From: Thermoguttaceae bacterium
GTDB taxonomy: Bacteria; Planctomycetota; Planctomycetia; Pirellulales; Thermoguttaceae
NCBI GenBank assembly: GCA_017937485.1
Contig: JAGBDN010000014.1
Location: 1 to 56,750, forward strand
Direction: 5' to 3'
Length of the DNA stretch: 56,750 nucleotides
In this document: positions 43,990 through 52,235 of the stretch, piece after piece
How positions within the stretch are numbered: the first letter of the stretch is position 1
How the letters are laid out: each line of letters opens with the position of its first letter
Notes under the pieces: generated by a model
Database searches by the model: none
What the model saw: the letters and a program-made list of their open reading frames with translations, nothing else
Told to the model about the DNA's origin: nothing
Translations under genes and position numbers: made by a program

Positions 43990-46230
43990 ATGCGCACGAC
44001 GTTTTCCGCCGCCCGTTTGCTCGTCGGCGTCGCGCTCGCCGCTTTCTTCGCGGTCGGCTCGACGGCGCCCCCTTCCGCTTTCGCGCAAAACATTTACTCG
44101 ATTTACTCCGCGTTCAACGGCCCGGACGCGCCGATTCCGGACGGCAAAACCGCCGAAGACGTCGAAAATTACGTCGGCCCGTCCGACTTCCTCCTCGACA
44201 AAGCCGGAACGTATTTTTACGTCGCCGAAGGAGACGCGGGCCGCCTCCGCCGCGTTCGCGCCGACGGAACGGCGGCGGCCGAGTCGATTCCGCTCCCGTT
44301 CAAGCCGAACAAAATGCGCTTTTTCCCGGGCGAAACGAAAATCGCGATCGTCGGCGGCGGTCATCAAGGTCGTCTCGCGATCGTCGAAATCGCGCAAGCG
44401 CCGGCAAACGCCGACGCCGACGGAGCCGACGCAACCCCGAAACCGCTTCCGCTTCGCGTCGTCGCCGATTACCCGATCGGGCACACGCCGAGCGACGTTT
44501 CGGTCAAGCGAACCGGCGACGGTCGCGAACACGTTTACGCGACGCTCCAGTTCGAAGGCGCGGCGCTCGAAATCGACGCGGCGACCGGCAAAGTCGAGCG
44601 GCGTTGGGACGTCGGACGCGAGCCGTTTTGCGCCGAGTTGACGCCGGACGGTCGCCGTTACGTCGTCGCGGGCCGCATTACCGACAAACGCGCTAACGTC
44701 TCTTATTCTTGTTCGGCGGCGCGCGTTATCGACCTCGAAACGGGCGAAGTCAAAAAAACCGACTTCCTTAACGGACACAACCTTTTAACGGATATGACGC
44801 TTTCGCCGGACGGCAAATTCGCGTTCATTTCGGCGGTTCAAGGTAACTATCTCTCCGTTACGAGCCAAGTTTCGGGCGGTTGGATCGCGGAAAACGTCTT
44901 CCTCGTCGTCGACGTCGAAACTTGCGAGTTCGTCGAAGTCTTCTTCCTCGACGACGAGCAGCTCGGCGCCGGCAACCCTTGGGGGATCGCTTGTTCGGAA
45001 GACGGCAAGCGCCTCGTCGTTTCGTTGGCCGGAACGGACGAAATCGTTTTCATTCCGTTGGAACGCGTTATGAAGACGCTCGCCGACCGCCCGGCTTGGG
45101 CGCGTCCCGGCTTCGGCGCCTATATGTACTCGTCGTTCGCGACCGGCGAAGTCCAGCTGCCGATTCGCCTCCGCGTCAAATTCGGCTTGAAGGGCTTGCG
45201 TCAAACGATCGTTCGCGGCGACGACGTTTACGTCTTATCTTATTTTGAAGACGCGATTTGCAAAGCGACGCTCAAACTGTCGCCGCCGTTCGAATATTAC
45301 CCGAATTCTTACGTTTCGCTCGAAGCGCCGCCGCGTTTGCTCCAAACCGCCGACGCCGACGCCGAAACGTCCGAAAACGCCGATTCGACCGCCGAACGCC
45401 CGGACGACTCCGCCGCCGAAGCCGCCGCGTTCGCGCGACTCGCCGCCGAAACCGCGTCGAATCCGAACGCCGGGCCGCCCCTTCGTTTCGTCGAACTCGA
45501 ACCGCGCCGCCCGCTTAAAGGCGTCGAAATTACCCGCTCCTTCGCCCGTTTGGCGCCGAAACCGACGCTGACGACGCGCCGTCGCGGCGAAATCCTTTAT
45601 CACGACGCGACCGCCTGTTTCGAACATTGGCAAAGTTGCGTTACCTGCCATCCGGACGCCCGCGTCGACGGTTTCAACTGGGACCTCCTCAACGACGGCA
45701 CCGGCAACCTGAAAAACACGAAGAGTATGCTGCTCTCGCACGAGACGCCGCCGTCGATGATTTCCGGGATTCGCGCCGACGCGGAAACCGCCGTCCGCGC
45801 CGGGTTTACGCACATTCTCTTCAAAAACGCCGACGAAGAGAACGCTTGCGCGGTCGACGAATATTTGAGTTCGTTGCGCCCGGTTCCGAGTCCTTATCTC
45901 GTCGACGGCGAGTTGAGCGAATCGGCGAAACGCGGCAAAATCCTCTTCGAAAGCGACCGAACCGGCTGCGCGATTTGCCACCCGGCGCCGCATTACACCG
46001 ACTTGCGCCTCCACCGCGTCGGGTCGCAGGACGTCAACGACTTCATCGACGCGTTCGACTCGCCGACGTTGATCGAAGTTTGGCGCACCGCCCCTTACAT
46101 GAACACCGGCGAATACCTTACGGTTAAGGAGTTGCTCCTCGAAGGAAAACACGGCGCCCGCGACGGTCGCCTCGACAAACTGACGCCGCAAGAACAGGAC
46201 GATTTGATCGAATACGTCCTTTCACTTTGA
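43990..46230 (+). CDS. Exported beta-propeller protein with C-terminal di-haem cytochrome c peroxidase-like domain
   Basis: This 746-residue protein has a Sec signal (RLLVGVALAAFFAVG to SAFAQ). Residues of about 40-470 form a YVTN/lactonase-type propeller, with repeated blade motifs such as AEGDAGRLRRVRADG, IGHTPSDVSVKRTGDG and LSPDGKFAFISAVQGNYLS. The C-terminal part carries two haem c attachment sites, CVTCH at 550-554 and CAICH at 660-664, each followed by the spacing usual in MauG/CcpA-type di-haem domains (TAPYMNTGEYLTVKELLLEG, ending DDLIEYVLSL). It is probably a periplasmic electron-transfer or peroxidase protein. The partner is unknown. Confidence 0.85.
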   Translation: MRTTFSAARLLVGVALAAFFAVGSTAPPSAFAQNIYSIYSAFNGPDAPIPDGKTAEDVENYVGPSDFLLDKAGTYFYVAEGDAGRLRRVRADGTAAAESIPLPFKPNKMRFFPGETKIAIVGGGHQGRLAIVEIAQAPANADADGADATPKPLPLRVVADYPIGHTPSDVSVKRTGDGREHVYATLQFEGAALEIDAATGKVERRWDVGREPFCAELTPDGRRYVVAGRITDKRANVSYSCSAARVIDLETGEVKKTDFLNGHNLLTDMTLSPDGKFAFISAVQGNYLSVTSQVSGGWIAENVFLVVDVETCEFVEVFFLDDEQLGAGNPWGIACSEDGKRLVVSLAGTDEIVFIPLERVMKTLADRPAWARPGFGAYMYSSFATGEVQLPIRLRVKFGLKGLRQTIVRGDDVYVLSYFEDAICKATLKLSPPFEYYPNSYVSLEAPPRLLQTADADAETSENADSTAERPDDSAAEAAAFARLAAETASNPNAGPPLRFVELEPRRPLKGVEITRSFARLAPKPTLTTRRRGEILYHDATACFEHWQSCVTCHPDARVDGFNWDLLNDGTGNLKNTKSMLLSHETPPSMISGIRADAETAVRAGFTHILFKNADEENACAVDEYLSSLRPVPSPYLVDGELSESAKRGKILFESDRTGCAICHPAPHYTDLRLHRVGSQDVNDFIDAFDSPTLIEVWRTAPYMNTGEYLTVKELLLEGKHGARDGRLDKLTPQEQDDLIEYVLSL

Positions 46231-46415
46231 TTCTTGCGCCGTTTAAAAATTAATCAAAAACGCGCTCCTTTCCGACGTTTTTTAACGTTTTGACGTTTCG
46301 CGTTCCCCGCCGTCGAAGTTTCGCGCTTCGGCGGCGGACGCTCGAACGTCGGGAATCGGGCGTTTTCCGTTTCGCTTTCTTTTTGTTCCTCTTATTTTTC
46401 CGACGGAGGCCCGTT

Positions 46416-47633
46416 ATGACTCGCCGCGTTTTGACCGCCGCGCTTTCGTTTTGTTTCGCGTTTTCCTTCCTTTCCGCTTTTTCCGCTTCCGCCGACGAAC
46501 CGGCGCCGACGCCAACGTCCTCCGTTAAACCGGTCGACGCGATCCGACCCGGCGAAATTTGGCTCGACGAATCGGGCGCCCGAATCAACGCGCACGGCGC
46601 CGGGCTCTTGATTCACGACGGGCGTTATTGGCTCTTCGGCGAACACAAGGTCGAGGGCGAACTCGGCAACTCGGCGCAAGTCGGCGTCCATTGTTACTCC
46701 TCCGCCGACCTTTACAACTGGCGCGACGAAGGAATCGCGCTCCCGGTTTCGGACGACCCGGCCAGTCCGATCGCTCGCGGCTGTATTTTGGAGCGTCCCA
46801 AGGTTCTTTACAACGCTAAAACCGGCAAATTCGTTATGTACTTCCACCTCGAAGGGGCGCAAAGCGCCTACCGCGACGCGAAAACCGGAATCGCGGTCGC
46901 CGACAAAGTCGCCGGGCCTTATCGTTTCCTCCGAGCGGAGCGTCCGAACGCCGGCGATTGGCCGTCGAACGTCGCCGACGCCGACAAAAAACCGCTCTCC
47001 GCCGACGAGCGCAAAGCGTTGGACGAAATGTTCGCGACCGGCAAAATCAAGACCGGTTGGACGCCCGATTATCCGACGAATCTCCTTTACCGCGCCGACT
47101 TCGAAGGCGGTCAGGAGGCGCGCGATATGACGCTCTTCCAAGACGACGACGGGCGCGCTTATCACATTTACTCGTCGGAGAGCAACGGAACGCTGCATAT
47201 CGCGCCGTTGACCGACGATTATCTCGATTGGGACGGCCCTTACGCCCGCGCTTTTTCGGGACGTTATTACGAAGCGCCCGCGATTTTCAAACTCAACGGC
47301 AAGTATTGGCTCTTCGCGTCCGACTGCACCGGCTGGGCGCCGAACGCCGCGCGCCTCGCGGTCGCCGACAATATCCTCGGCCCTTGGACGGAACTCGGCA
47401 ACCCTTGCCGCGGGACAGAAGCGGAAGTCGCCAAAACGTTTTGGTCGCAAAGCTCTTACGTCCTTAACATCCCGGAAAAGAAGATTTGCGTCTTTATCGG
47501 CGACCGTTGGAACCCGCAAAACGCGATCGACGGGCGTTATATTTGGCTTCCGATTCAGTTCGACGAAAAGGGCGTTCCGTTCCTCGAATGGCGCGACGCT
47601 TGGCGCTTCGACGGCGCCGAAGTCGCGAAATAA
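46416..47633 (+). CDS. Exported glycoside hydrolase family 43-like protein
   Basis: The protein has 405 residues from the ATG at 46416. GGAGG lies eight bases upstream, and a signal peptide starts right there (MTRRVLTAALSFCFAFSFLSAFSASA). The mature domain is a five-bladed propeller of the GH43 type. INAHGAGLLIHDGRYWLFGEHK carries the family's N-terminal blade and resembles the GH43_34 subgroup. RPKVLYNAKTGKFVMYFH, MTLFQDDDGRAYHIYSSESN and YYEAPAIFKLNGKYWLFASD give later blades, with acidic residues in the expected places. Relatives release galactose, arabinose or xylose from plant polysaccharides. The specificity here is not determined. Secretion fits use of external glycans. Confidence 0.85.
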   Translation: MTRRVLTAALSFCFAFSFLSAFSASADEPAPTPTSSVKPVDAIRPGEIWLDESGARINAHGAGLLIHDGRYWLFGEHKVEGELGNSAQVGVHCYSSADLYNWRDEGIALPVSDDPASPIARGCILERPKVLYNAKTGKFVMYFHLEGAQSAYRDAKTGIAVADKVAGPYRFLRAERPNAGDWPSNVADADKKPLSADERKALDEMFATGKIKTGWTPDYPTNLLYRADFEGGQEARDMTLFQDDDGRAYHIYSSESNGTLHIAPLTDDYLDWDGPYARAFSGRYYEAPAIFKLNGKYWLFASDCTGWAPNAARLAVADNILGPWTELGNPCRGTEAEVAKTFWSQSSYVLNIPEKKICVFIGDRWNPQNAIDGRYIWLPIQFDEKGVPFLEWRDAWRFDGAEVAK

Positions 47634-48031
47634 CGTCGGTTAACGACGCCGCTTAAAAACGCCGCTCGACCGTCTCCGCCGTTTTGCGCCGGAAAACGCG
47701 TCGAGCGACGTTTCGTCTTTTCTCGTCTCCGCGTTCATTTCCCGCCGTCTTTCGCCCTTTCTCGTCTCCGCGTTCATTTCCCGCCGTCTTTCGCCTTTCT
47801 CGTTTCCGCGTCCTTTTCCGCTTTTCCCTCCGCGTCCTTTTTCCCCTTATTTCTTCCCGGCGACGCGGCAAAAACGTTCGGAAAAAATTTTTCGTCTTGC
47901 CGCCTCCGCTAAAAAACGCTATCTTTGAAAGGCGGCGCTCCCGACTTTTGAACGTTCGCCGACGGTTCGCCCCGACGTCTCGGGCCCCGCGTTCCCCCAA
48001 TCCACCCATTTTAACGAAACGGAAAGCTCCA
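47634..48031. other. Intergenic region
   Basis: This 398-base gap holds a short direct repeat (CTCGTCTCCGCGTTCATTTC at 47722 and 47761, with a third degenerate copy near 47798) and a promoter at 47897-47925. No gene is supported. Confidence 0.6.
47897..47925 (+). promoter_or_regulatory. Promoter of the acidic protein gene
   Basis: TTGCCG (47897-47902), 17-base spacer, TATCTT (47920-47925). Confidence 0.5.
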
Positions 48032-49093
48032 ATGTCCGACTCGCAACTTGAAAACGTCCCGCCTTGGGAAGACGCGCCCGAAACGACGTCCCCCGAATAT
48101 CCCGAATTTGACGGCGCCGCGACTTCTTCGTTCGACGACGAAGCGGCGGAACAAGCGGTCTTCGACGGCGACGCTTCCGACGTTGAAAACGCCGACGCGG
48201 ACGACGAAGCCGTTCCGCCGGAAAAAGAGCCGCTGATCGACGAAATCGCGTCGGAGTTCGTCGGCTTTTGGAACCGTCTCGTCAGCCAAACGAACTGGGA
48301 AAAAGGGAAAGTAATCCATTCTTGGCGAACGAAGCTGATCGAAGCGGGTCTTCCGCGCCGAATTTACTCGGACGAGTCGATCGCGCAACGCATCGGGAAC
48401 GTTTCGCCGCAACACGTCGGGCGCCTCCGACGCGTTTACGAGCGTTTCGGCGCGTCGGAACCGCTTCCTAATCTCTTTTGGAGTCATTACCAAGCCGCGC
48501 TCGATTGGGAGGACGCCGACGATTGGCTCCGCAAAGCCTCCGACGAGAAGCTGTCGGTCGCTCAAACCCGAATCGCTCGTTGGGAAAAATACGGCGCGCC
48601 CCCCGCTCGCAAGCCGAAAGAATCGGAGATTATCGCCGAAGAGCCGGACGCCGACGTCAACCCGTTCAACGACTCCGACGCCGACTTCGCCGCTTACGAC
48701 CCGACCGACCCCGACGCCGATTTCCCCCGCTCGAACGGCGGACGGCGCGAGTACGAGTCCGGCGACGAAACGATTTCTCCGACCGAAGGCGAACTCGGCG
48801 GCGATAAAGAGAAAAAAGCGAAAAAAGGCAAGAAAGACGCCGAAGTCGACCTCGGCGAGTTCGAAGGAGACGACGAGCCTTGGGAGTCGGAGCCGACGCG
48901 CCAATCGACCGCCGACGTTCTCGACGGAATGTCGAAACTCGACCCGATTCCGACCGATTTCGCGGAACCGTTCGAAGCGCTGAAAGTCGCAATTATGACC
49001 CGCAAACTCGCCGCTTGGGACGACGTGCAACCGGTTCAAATCGCCGCCTATTTGAGCGCGCTCAAACGTCTTCTCGTTTCGGAAGACCGTTGA
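48032..49093 (+). CDS. Acidic protein with a small helical, possibly DNA-binding domain
   Basis: The protein has 353 residues from the ATG at 48032. An open frame extends further upstream but runs through the promoter region. The first 70 residues are acidic and disordered. Residues of about 75-195 form a compact helical region (IASEFVGFWNRLVSQTNWEKG, YSDESIAQRIGNVSPQHVGRLRRVYERFG). SDESIAQRIGNVSPQHVGRLRRV reads like a helix-turn-helix. The rest is again acidic (EYESGDETISPTEGE), with a final helical stretch after ADVLDGMSKLDPIP. I do not recognise a named family. A regulatory or scaffold role is possible but unsupported. There is no signal peptide. Confidence 0.7.
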   Translation: MSDSQLENVPPWEDAPETTSPEYPEFDGAATSSFDDEAAEQAVFDGDASDVENADADDEAVPPEKEPLIDEIASEFVGFWNRLVSQTNWEKGKVIHSWRTKLIEAGLPRRIYSDESIAQRIGNVSPQHVGRLRRVYERFGASEPLPNLFWSHYQAALDWEDADDWLRKASDEKLSVAQTRIARWEKYGAPPARKPKESEIIAEEPDADVNPFNDSDADFAAYDPTDPDADFPRSNGGRREYESGDETISPTEGELGGDKEKKAKKGKKDAEVDLGEFEGDDEPWESEPTRQSTADVLDGMSKLDPIPTDFAEPFEALKVAIMTRKLAAWDDVQPVQIAAYLSALKRLLVSEDR

Positions 49094-49256
49094 CCCTTTT
49101 CGCCAAGGCGGCGTTGATCGCTTTTTAACGGGTCGCGTTAATCGCCGTTTCGGAAGGTCGCGAAAATCCCGACCAACGCCGTCGACGGCCTTCCGACGCC
49201 GCCTTCGTTCCCTTCGTTTTCTCCATTTCCCCAATTTTAACGCGTTTCCCTTCCCG

Positions 49257-51668
49257 ATGCGCAACGTTTCCCGCTCGACGCCCGCCCCGATTTCGCGTTC
49301 GACGCCGTTCGTCGCCCCGCCGACGTCGGCGCCGCTCGGGAAACGTCGCGCCGGAAACGCCCCGTCTCGCCGCGTCTCGCAATCTTGCGCTTCCCAATGT
49401 CGCGCTCCGTTTTTCCGCGTTCCGCTGTTTTTCGCGACGTTTTTCCTCGCCGCGTTCGTTTTTCTCGCCGGAAACGCCGGTTGCGCGACCTTTTTCGACC
49501 AAATTCGCCCGAACGCCGCCGACCGCCGCTTCGCCGTTTCCTCGCCGCTCGGCCCGAAACGAAGTCAAAGCGCGACGCAAACGTTGAAGGCGCTCGGCGT
49601 TCCGGAAAAGAAAGTTCGCGTTCCGGAGTTGGAGCGGCTCCTCGCCGAAATCGACGCGAAACCTTCCCCGGAAGCGGTTTACGCTTACGTCGAATCGGCT
49701 TACTTGGAAGCGCGGCGGCTCGAAACGCGGCGCCCGGCCCTCGCCGTCGAAATTTACGCGACGGCGGCGCTTTACGCTTATCATTACCTCTTCAACCCGA
49801 CGCTGCAAGAGAGCCGCCGTTCGACGATGTTCGACGCGCAAGCTCGCGACGTCGCCGTCCTTTACAACGGCTCCTGCGAACGCCTTTTGCGCCTCCTTTT
49901 GAAGGAATCGTCGACGCCGTTTCGCCCGGGTTCCGTTTGCCGTTTCCAAGGCGAGTCGGCGACGCTAACCGCTTACTGCCGCGTCGCTTCCGGCTCTTGG
50001 GCGCCGGAGGAGATCGAGTCGTTCGAGTTGGCCGCCGACCGCGAAGTCGAGGAGCTTTCGTTCGACTGCCGCCGCGCCGGACTCGGCGTTCCGTTGGTCG
50101 CGAAGCGCCGCGCCGACGCCGCCGTCGAGCGTCCGGAGGAAATTTATTACCCGACCGGCCTTCAGTTCCCGGCGACCGCGTTTTTGCGTCCGAACCCGAC
50201 CGCTCCGCTCGGCTCGATTCCGCCGCTCGACCCGGACGCCGACGACGCCGAAATCGCCGAAGTCGACGCGGAACTTAACGGCGCCGTCGCGATTCTCGAA
50301 ATTTACGACCCGCTCGTTTCGTCGTTCGCGACGGTCGGCGACCGCGCCGTTCCGCTCGAATGCGACTTGACGACGCCGCTGGCGAGCTACCTCGCGTCGC
50401 CGAACCAACTCGCGTTTTCGAAAGGTCAAAAGGGCCTCCTCGACCCGGAAAAGCTCCTCGAAACGATTCCGACGCACTCGCCGACGCGGGAGCGGACGCT
50501 CCAAGGCCTTTATATGCTCCAACCTTACGACCCGGCGAAAATCCCGGTCGTGATGACGCACGGACTCGGTTCGTCGCCGATCACTTGGCTCGAAATGTAC
50601 AATTCGTTGCGGAACGTCCCGGAAATTTGCGACAATTACCAATTTTGGTTCTACTTCTATCCGACCGGCCAACCGTTTTGGATTTCGGCGGCGCAGCTCC
50701 GTTCCGACTTGCGCGACCTTCGGGAAACGCTCGACCCCGACGGCGACGCTCCGGCGCTCGACCAAACGGTTTTAGTCGGGCACAGTATGGGCGGGCTGAT
50801 TTCGCGAATGCAAGTCGCGGAGAGCGGCGACCGAATTTGGCGGCGCGTTTCGTCGGTTCCGCTCGACGATCTCGACTTCGACGCCGAGACGAAGGCGAAC
50901 TTCCGCGCTTGGTTTTTCTTCGAGCCGAACCCGTCGGTTCGCCGGGTGATTACGATCGCGACGCCGTTCCGCGGGAGCGATTACGCGAACGGTTTCACGC
51001 AATGGTTGGCCGACCGGGCGATTTCGATCCCGAAGACGGTCGCGTCGGCGGCGGGCTCGCTCGCGTCGCTTCTCGAAACGGACGCGTCGCAAATCGACGA
51101 CCCGACGCTTTTGGAAACGGCGACGAGCGTCGACTCGTTATCGCCGAAGTCGCCGATTTTCGACGCTTTAGACGAGTGTCCGATTCCGAAGAGCGTCGCG
51201 TTGAACAATATCGTCGGCGTTTTGCCGTCGTTGGAGCGGCGTTGGTTCGCGCCGAAAAAGAGCGACGGCGTCGTCGAGTTTTGGAGTTCGAATCGGGACG
51301 ACGTCGAGAGTCAGCGCGAAATCCCGGCGGCGCACACGACCGCGCACGCGCACCCGGCGGCGATTTGGGAAACGAAAGAAATTCTCCTGCGCCACTTAGC
51401 CGAAGCGCGCCTCCGCCTCCCCGAAACCTTCGCCGACGCCGAACTCGACGCCGCGTCGCAAGAAAACGCCGACGCAACCGACGCGCTCGCCGCCGTCCCC
51501 GCCGACGTTCCCAACGCCGAAACCGTCGAAACCGACGTCTTAGAGTTGGAAACCGACCCTCGTTTCGACGCGCTCCCCGCCGTCGAAGCGTTAGAAGCCG
51601 AAAGCGCCGCCGTCGAAACGCCCGACGCCCAACCGACGCGTTCGATTTACGGTTCCGCGCTAAATTAA
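49257..51668 (+). CDS. Lipoprotein alpha/beta-hydrolase (lipase/esterase-like)
   Basis: This 803-residue protein has a long N-region, a hydrophobic segment (about 52-70) and the lipobox-like AGNAGC with Cys76, so it is probably a lipoprotein. The true start could be downstream of 49257, because there is no clear ribosome site. The middle part, about residues 80-430, is unassigned. The hydrolase core has THGLGSSPITWLEMYNSL (oxyanion loop, near 437), the nucleophile elbow GHSMGG at 508-513 with Ser510, and HAHPAAIW near 700, likely the catalytic histidine. The last 90 residues are acidic and low-complexity. It probably acts on lipid or ester substrates at the envelope. The cas9 locus begins after it. 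Confidence 0.82.
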   Translation: MRNVSRSTPAPISRSTPFVAPPTSAPLGKRRAGNAPSRRVSQSCASQCRAPFFRVPLFFATFFLAAFVFLAGNAGCATFFDQIRPNAADRRFAVSSPLGPKRSQSATQTLKALGVPEKKVRVPELERLLAEIDAKPSPEAVYAYVESAYLEARRLETRRPALAVEIYATAALYAYHYLFNPTLQESRRSTMFDAQARDVAVLYNGSCERLLRLLLKESSTPFRPGSVCRFQGESATLTAYCRVASGSWAPEEIESFELAADREVEELSFDCRRAGLGVPLVAKRRADAAVERPEEIYYPTGLQFPATAFLRPNPTAPLGSIPPLDPDADDAEIAEVDAELNGAVAILEIYDPLVSSFATVGDRAVPLECDLTTPLASYLASPNQLAFSKGQKGLLDPEKLLETIPTHSPTRERTLQGLYMLQPYDPAKIPVVMTHGLGSSPITWLEMYNSLRNVPEICDNYQFWFYFYPTGQPFWISAAQLRSDLRDLRETLDPDGDAPALDQTVLVGHSMGGLISRMQVAESGDRIWRRVSSVPLDDLDFDAETKANFRAWFFFEPNPSVRRVITIATPFRGSDYANGFTQWLADRAISIPKTVASAAGSLASLLETDASQIDDPTLLETATSVDSLSPKSPIFDALDECPIPKSVALNNIVGVLPSLERRWFAPKKSDGVVEFWSSNRDDVESQREIPAAHTTAHAHPAAIWETKEILLRHLAEARLRLPETFADAELDAASQENADATDALAAVPADVPNAETVETDVLELETDPRFDALPAVEALEAESAAVETPDAQPTRSIYGSALN

Positions 51669-51779
51669 GCGAACCCGCCAATTTGTTCGCTCAAAATTTT
51701 AATTTCTCGGCAAAAAATAAAATTTCTAAAAATTTGATTCAGCTTGGACGTCCGACGTCCTAGGTCGGCGAAAAAAAAC

Positions 51780-51812
51780 TTGACGCCGTAAAATCTTCGT
51801 ATATCTTATAAT
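51780..51812 (+). promoter_or_regulatory. Possible plus-strand promoter upstream of cas9
   Basis: TTGACG (51780-51785), 16 bases, TATCTT (51802-51807), overlapping a perfect TATAAT (51807-51812, spacing 21). A transcript from here would cross the tracrRNA gene in antisense before reaching cas9 at 52236. Confidence 0.45.
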
Positions 51813-51972
51813 TAAAGCGAGAGGGTCGCGAACTTTCGCCGCGTCCGCTTTCACTATAATTCGCCGTCGAGCAATCAAGAAACAAAGTCTAAAGAAAAAC
51901 GTTGGCTCGTCGGAATCAAAAAGAAAAACGAAACTCAAAAACGCCCGTTCTTAACGCAACGAACGCTAAAGT

Positions 51973-51998
51973 AAAAAAGCGCCGCTCGGGGGCGACGC
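51973..51998 (-). terminator. tracrRNA terminator
   Basis: On the minus strand a 7-bp stem GCGTCGC (51998-51992) / GCGGCGC (51985-51979) with a 6-base loop CCCCGA is followed by TTTTTT. Confidence 0.88.
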
Positions 51999-52106
51999 AA
52001 GAGGACGTTAAAACGGCGAACGTTAAAACGGAGCCTTGACAACTCAAAAAACCTTGAAATGTTTTAAGCCTTACTAAAACAAGCAAGGAATTTTAGTTCT
52101 GGTATG
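51973..52106 (-). ncRNA. tracrRNA, divergent from cas9
   Basis: On the minus strand a promoter TTGACG-N16-TACAAT (52140-52113) predicts a start near 52106. That is exactly where the anti-repeat begins: 23 bases (52105-52083) complementary to nucleotides 11-33 of the CRISPR repeat read on the minus strand. The next ten bases extend the pairing to repeat nucleotides 1-8 with G-U pairs and mismatches (UAGU at 52076-52073 pairs with GCUA). Then AAGGC follows, resembling the start of the nexus in other type II-C tracrRNAs. The RNA ends in a hairpin GCGTCGC/GCGGCGC (51998-51979) and six T (51978-51973), a complete intrinsic terminator. Predicted length is about 134 nt. The opposite strand lacks an equally good promoter-terminator pair. 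Confidence 0.85.
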
Positions 52107-52112
52107 TCGGTC

Positions 52113-52140
52113 ATTGTAACGCCGATCGACCGACCGTCAA
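52113..52140 (-). promoter_or_regulatory. tracrRNA promoter
   Basis: On the minus strand TTGACG (52140-52135), 16-base spacer, TACAAT (52118-52113). The predicted start falls 6-8 bases downstream at the first base of the anti-repeat. Confidence 0.8.
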
Positions 52141-52235
52141 GGTTCCGCCGATAAAATTTTAACATTTTTTCGATTTCCAACCGCTTTTTCGCTCGTTAAG
52201 CAAGAACGGTTCAAACGAAAGACTAAGAAACGACG

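Larger units (their letters stand above)
51669..52235. other. AT-rich cas9 upstream region
   Basis: These 567 bases are visibly richer in A and T than the rest of the window. They hold a plus-strand promoter-like element (51780-51812), the minus-strand tracrRNA gene (about 51973-52106) with its promoter (52113-52140), and the 95-base gap before cas9. No protein gene is supported. The cas9 start lacks a good Shine-Dalgarno sequence. Confidence 0.7.

Noticed and set aside
52083..52170. tracrRNA on the plus strand, with the anti-repeat followed by GTCGGTC/GACCGAC hairpin
   Set aside because: The pairing to the other repeat orientation is good and a stem follows. However, there is no convincing plus-strand promoter at the right distance or GC hairpin with T-run, while the minus strand has both. 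The repeat-embedded TATAAT and the array terminator also favour the minus strand.
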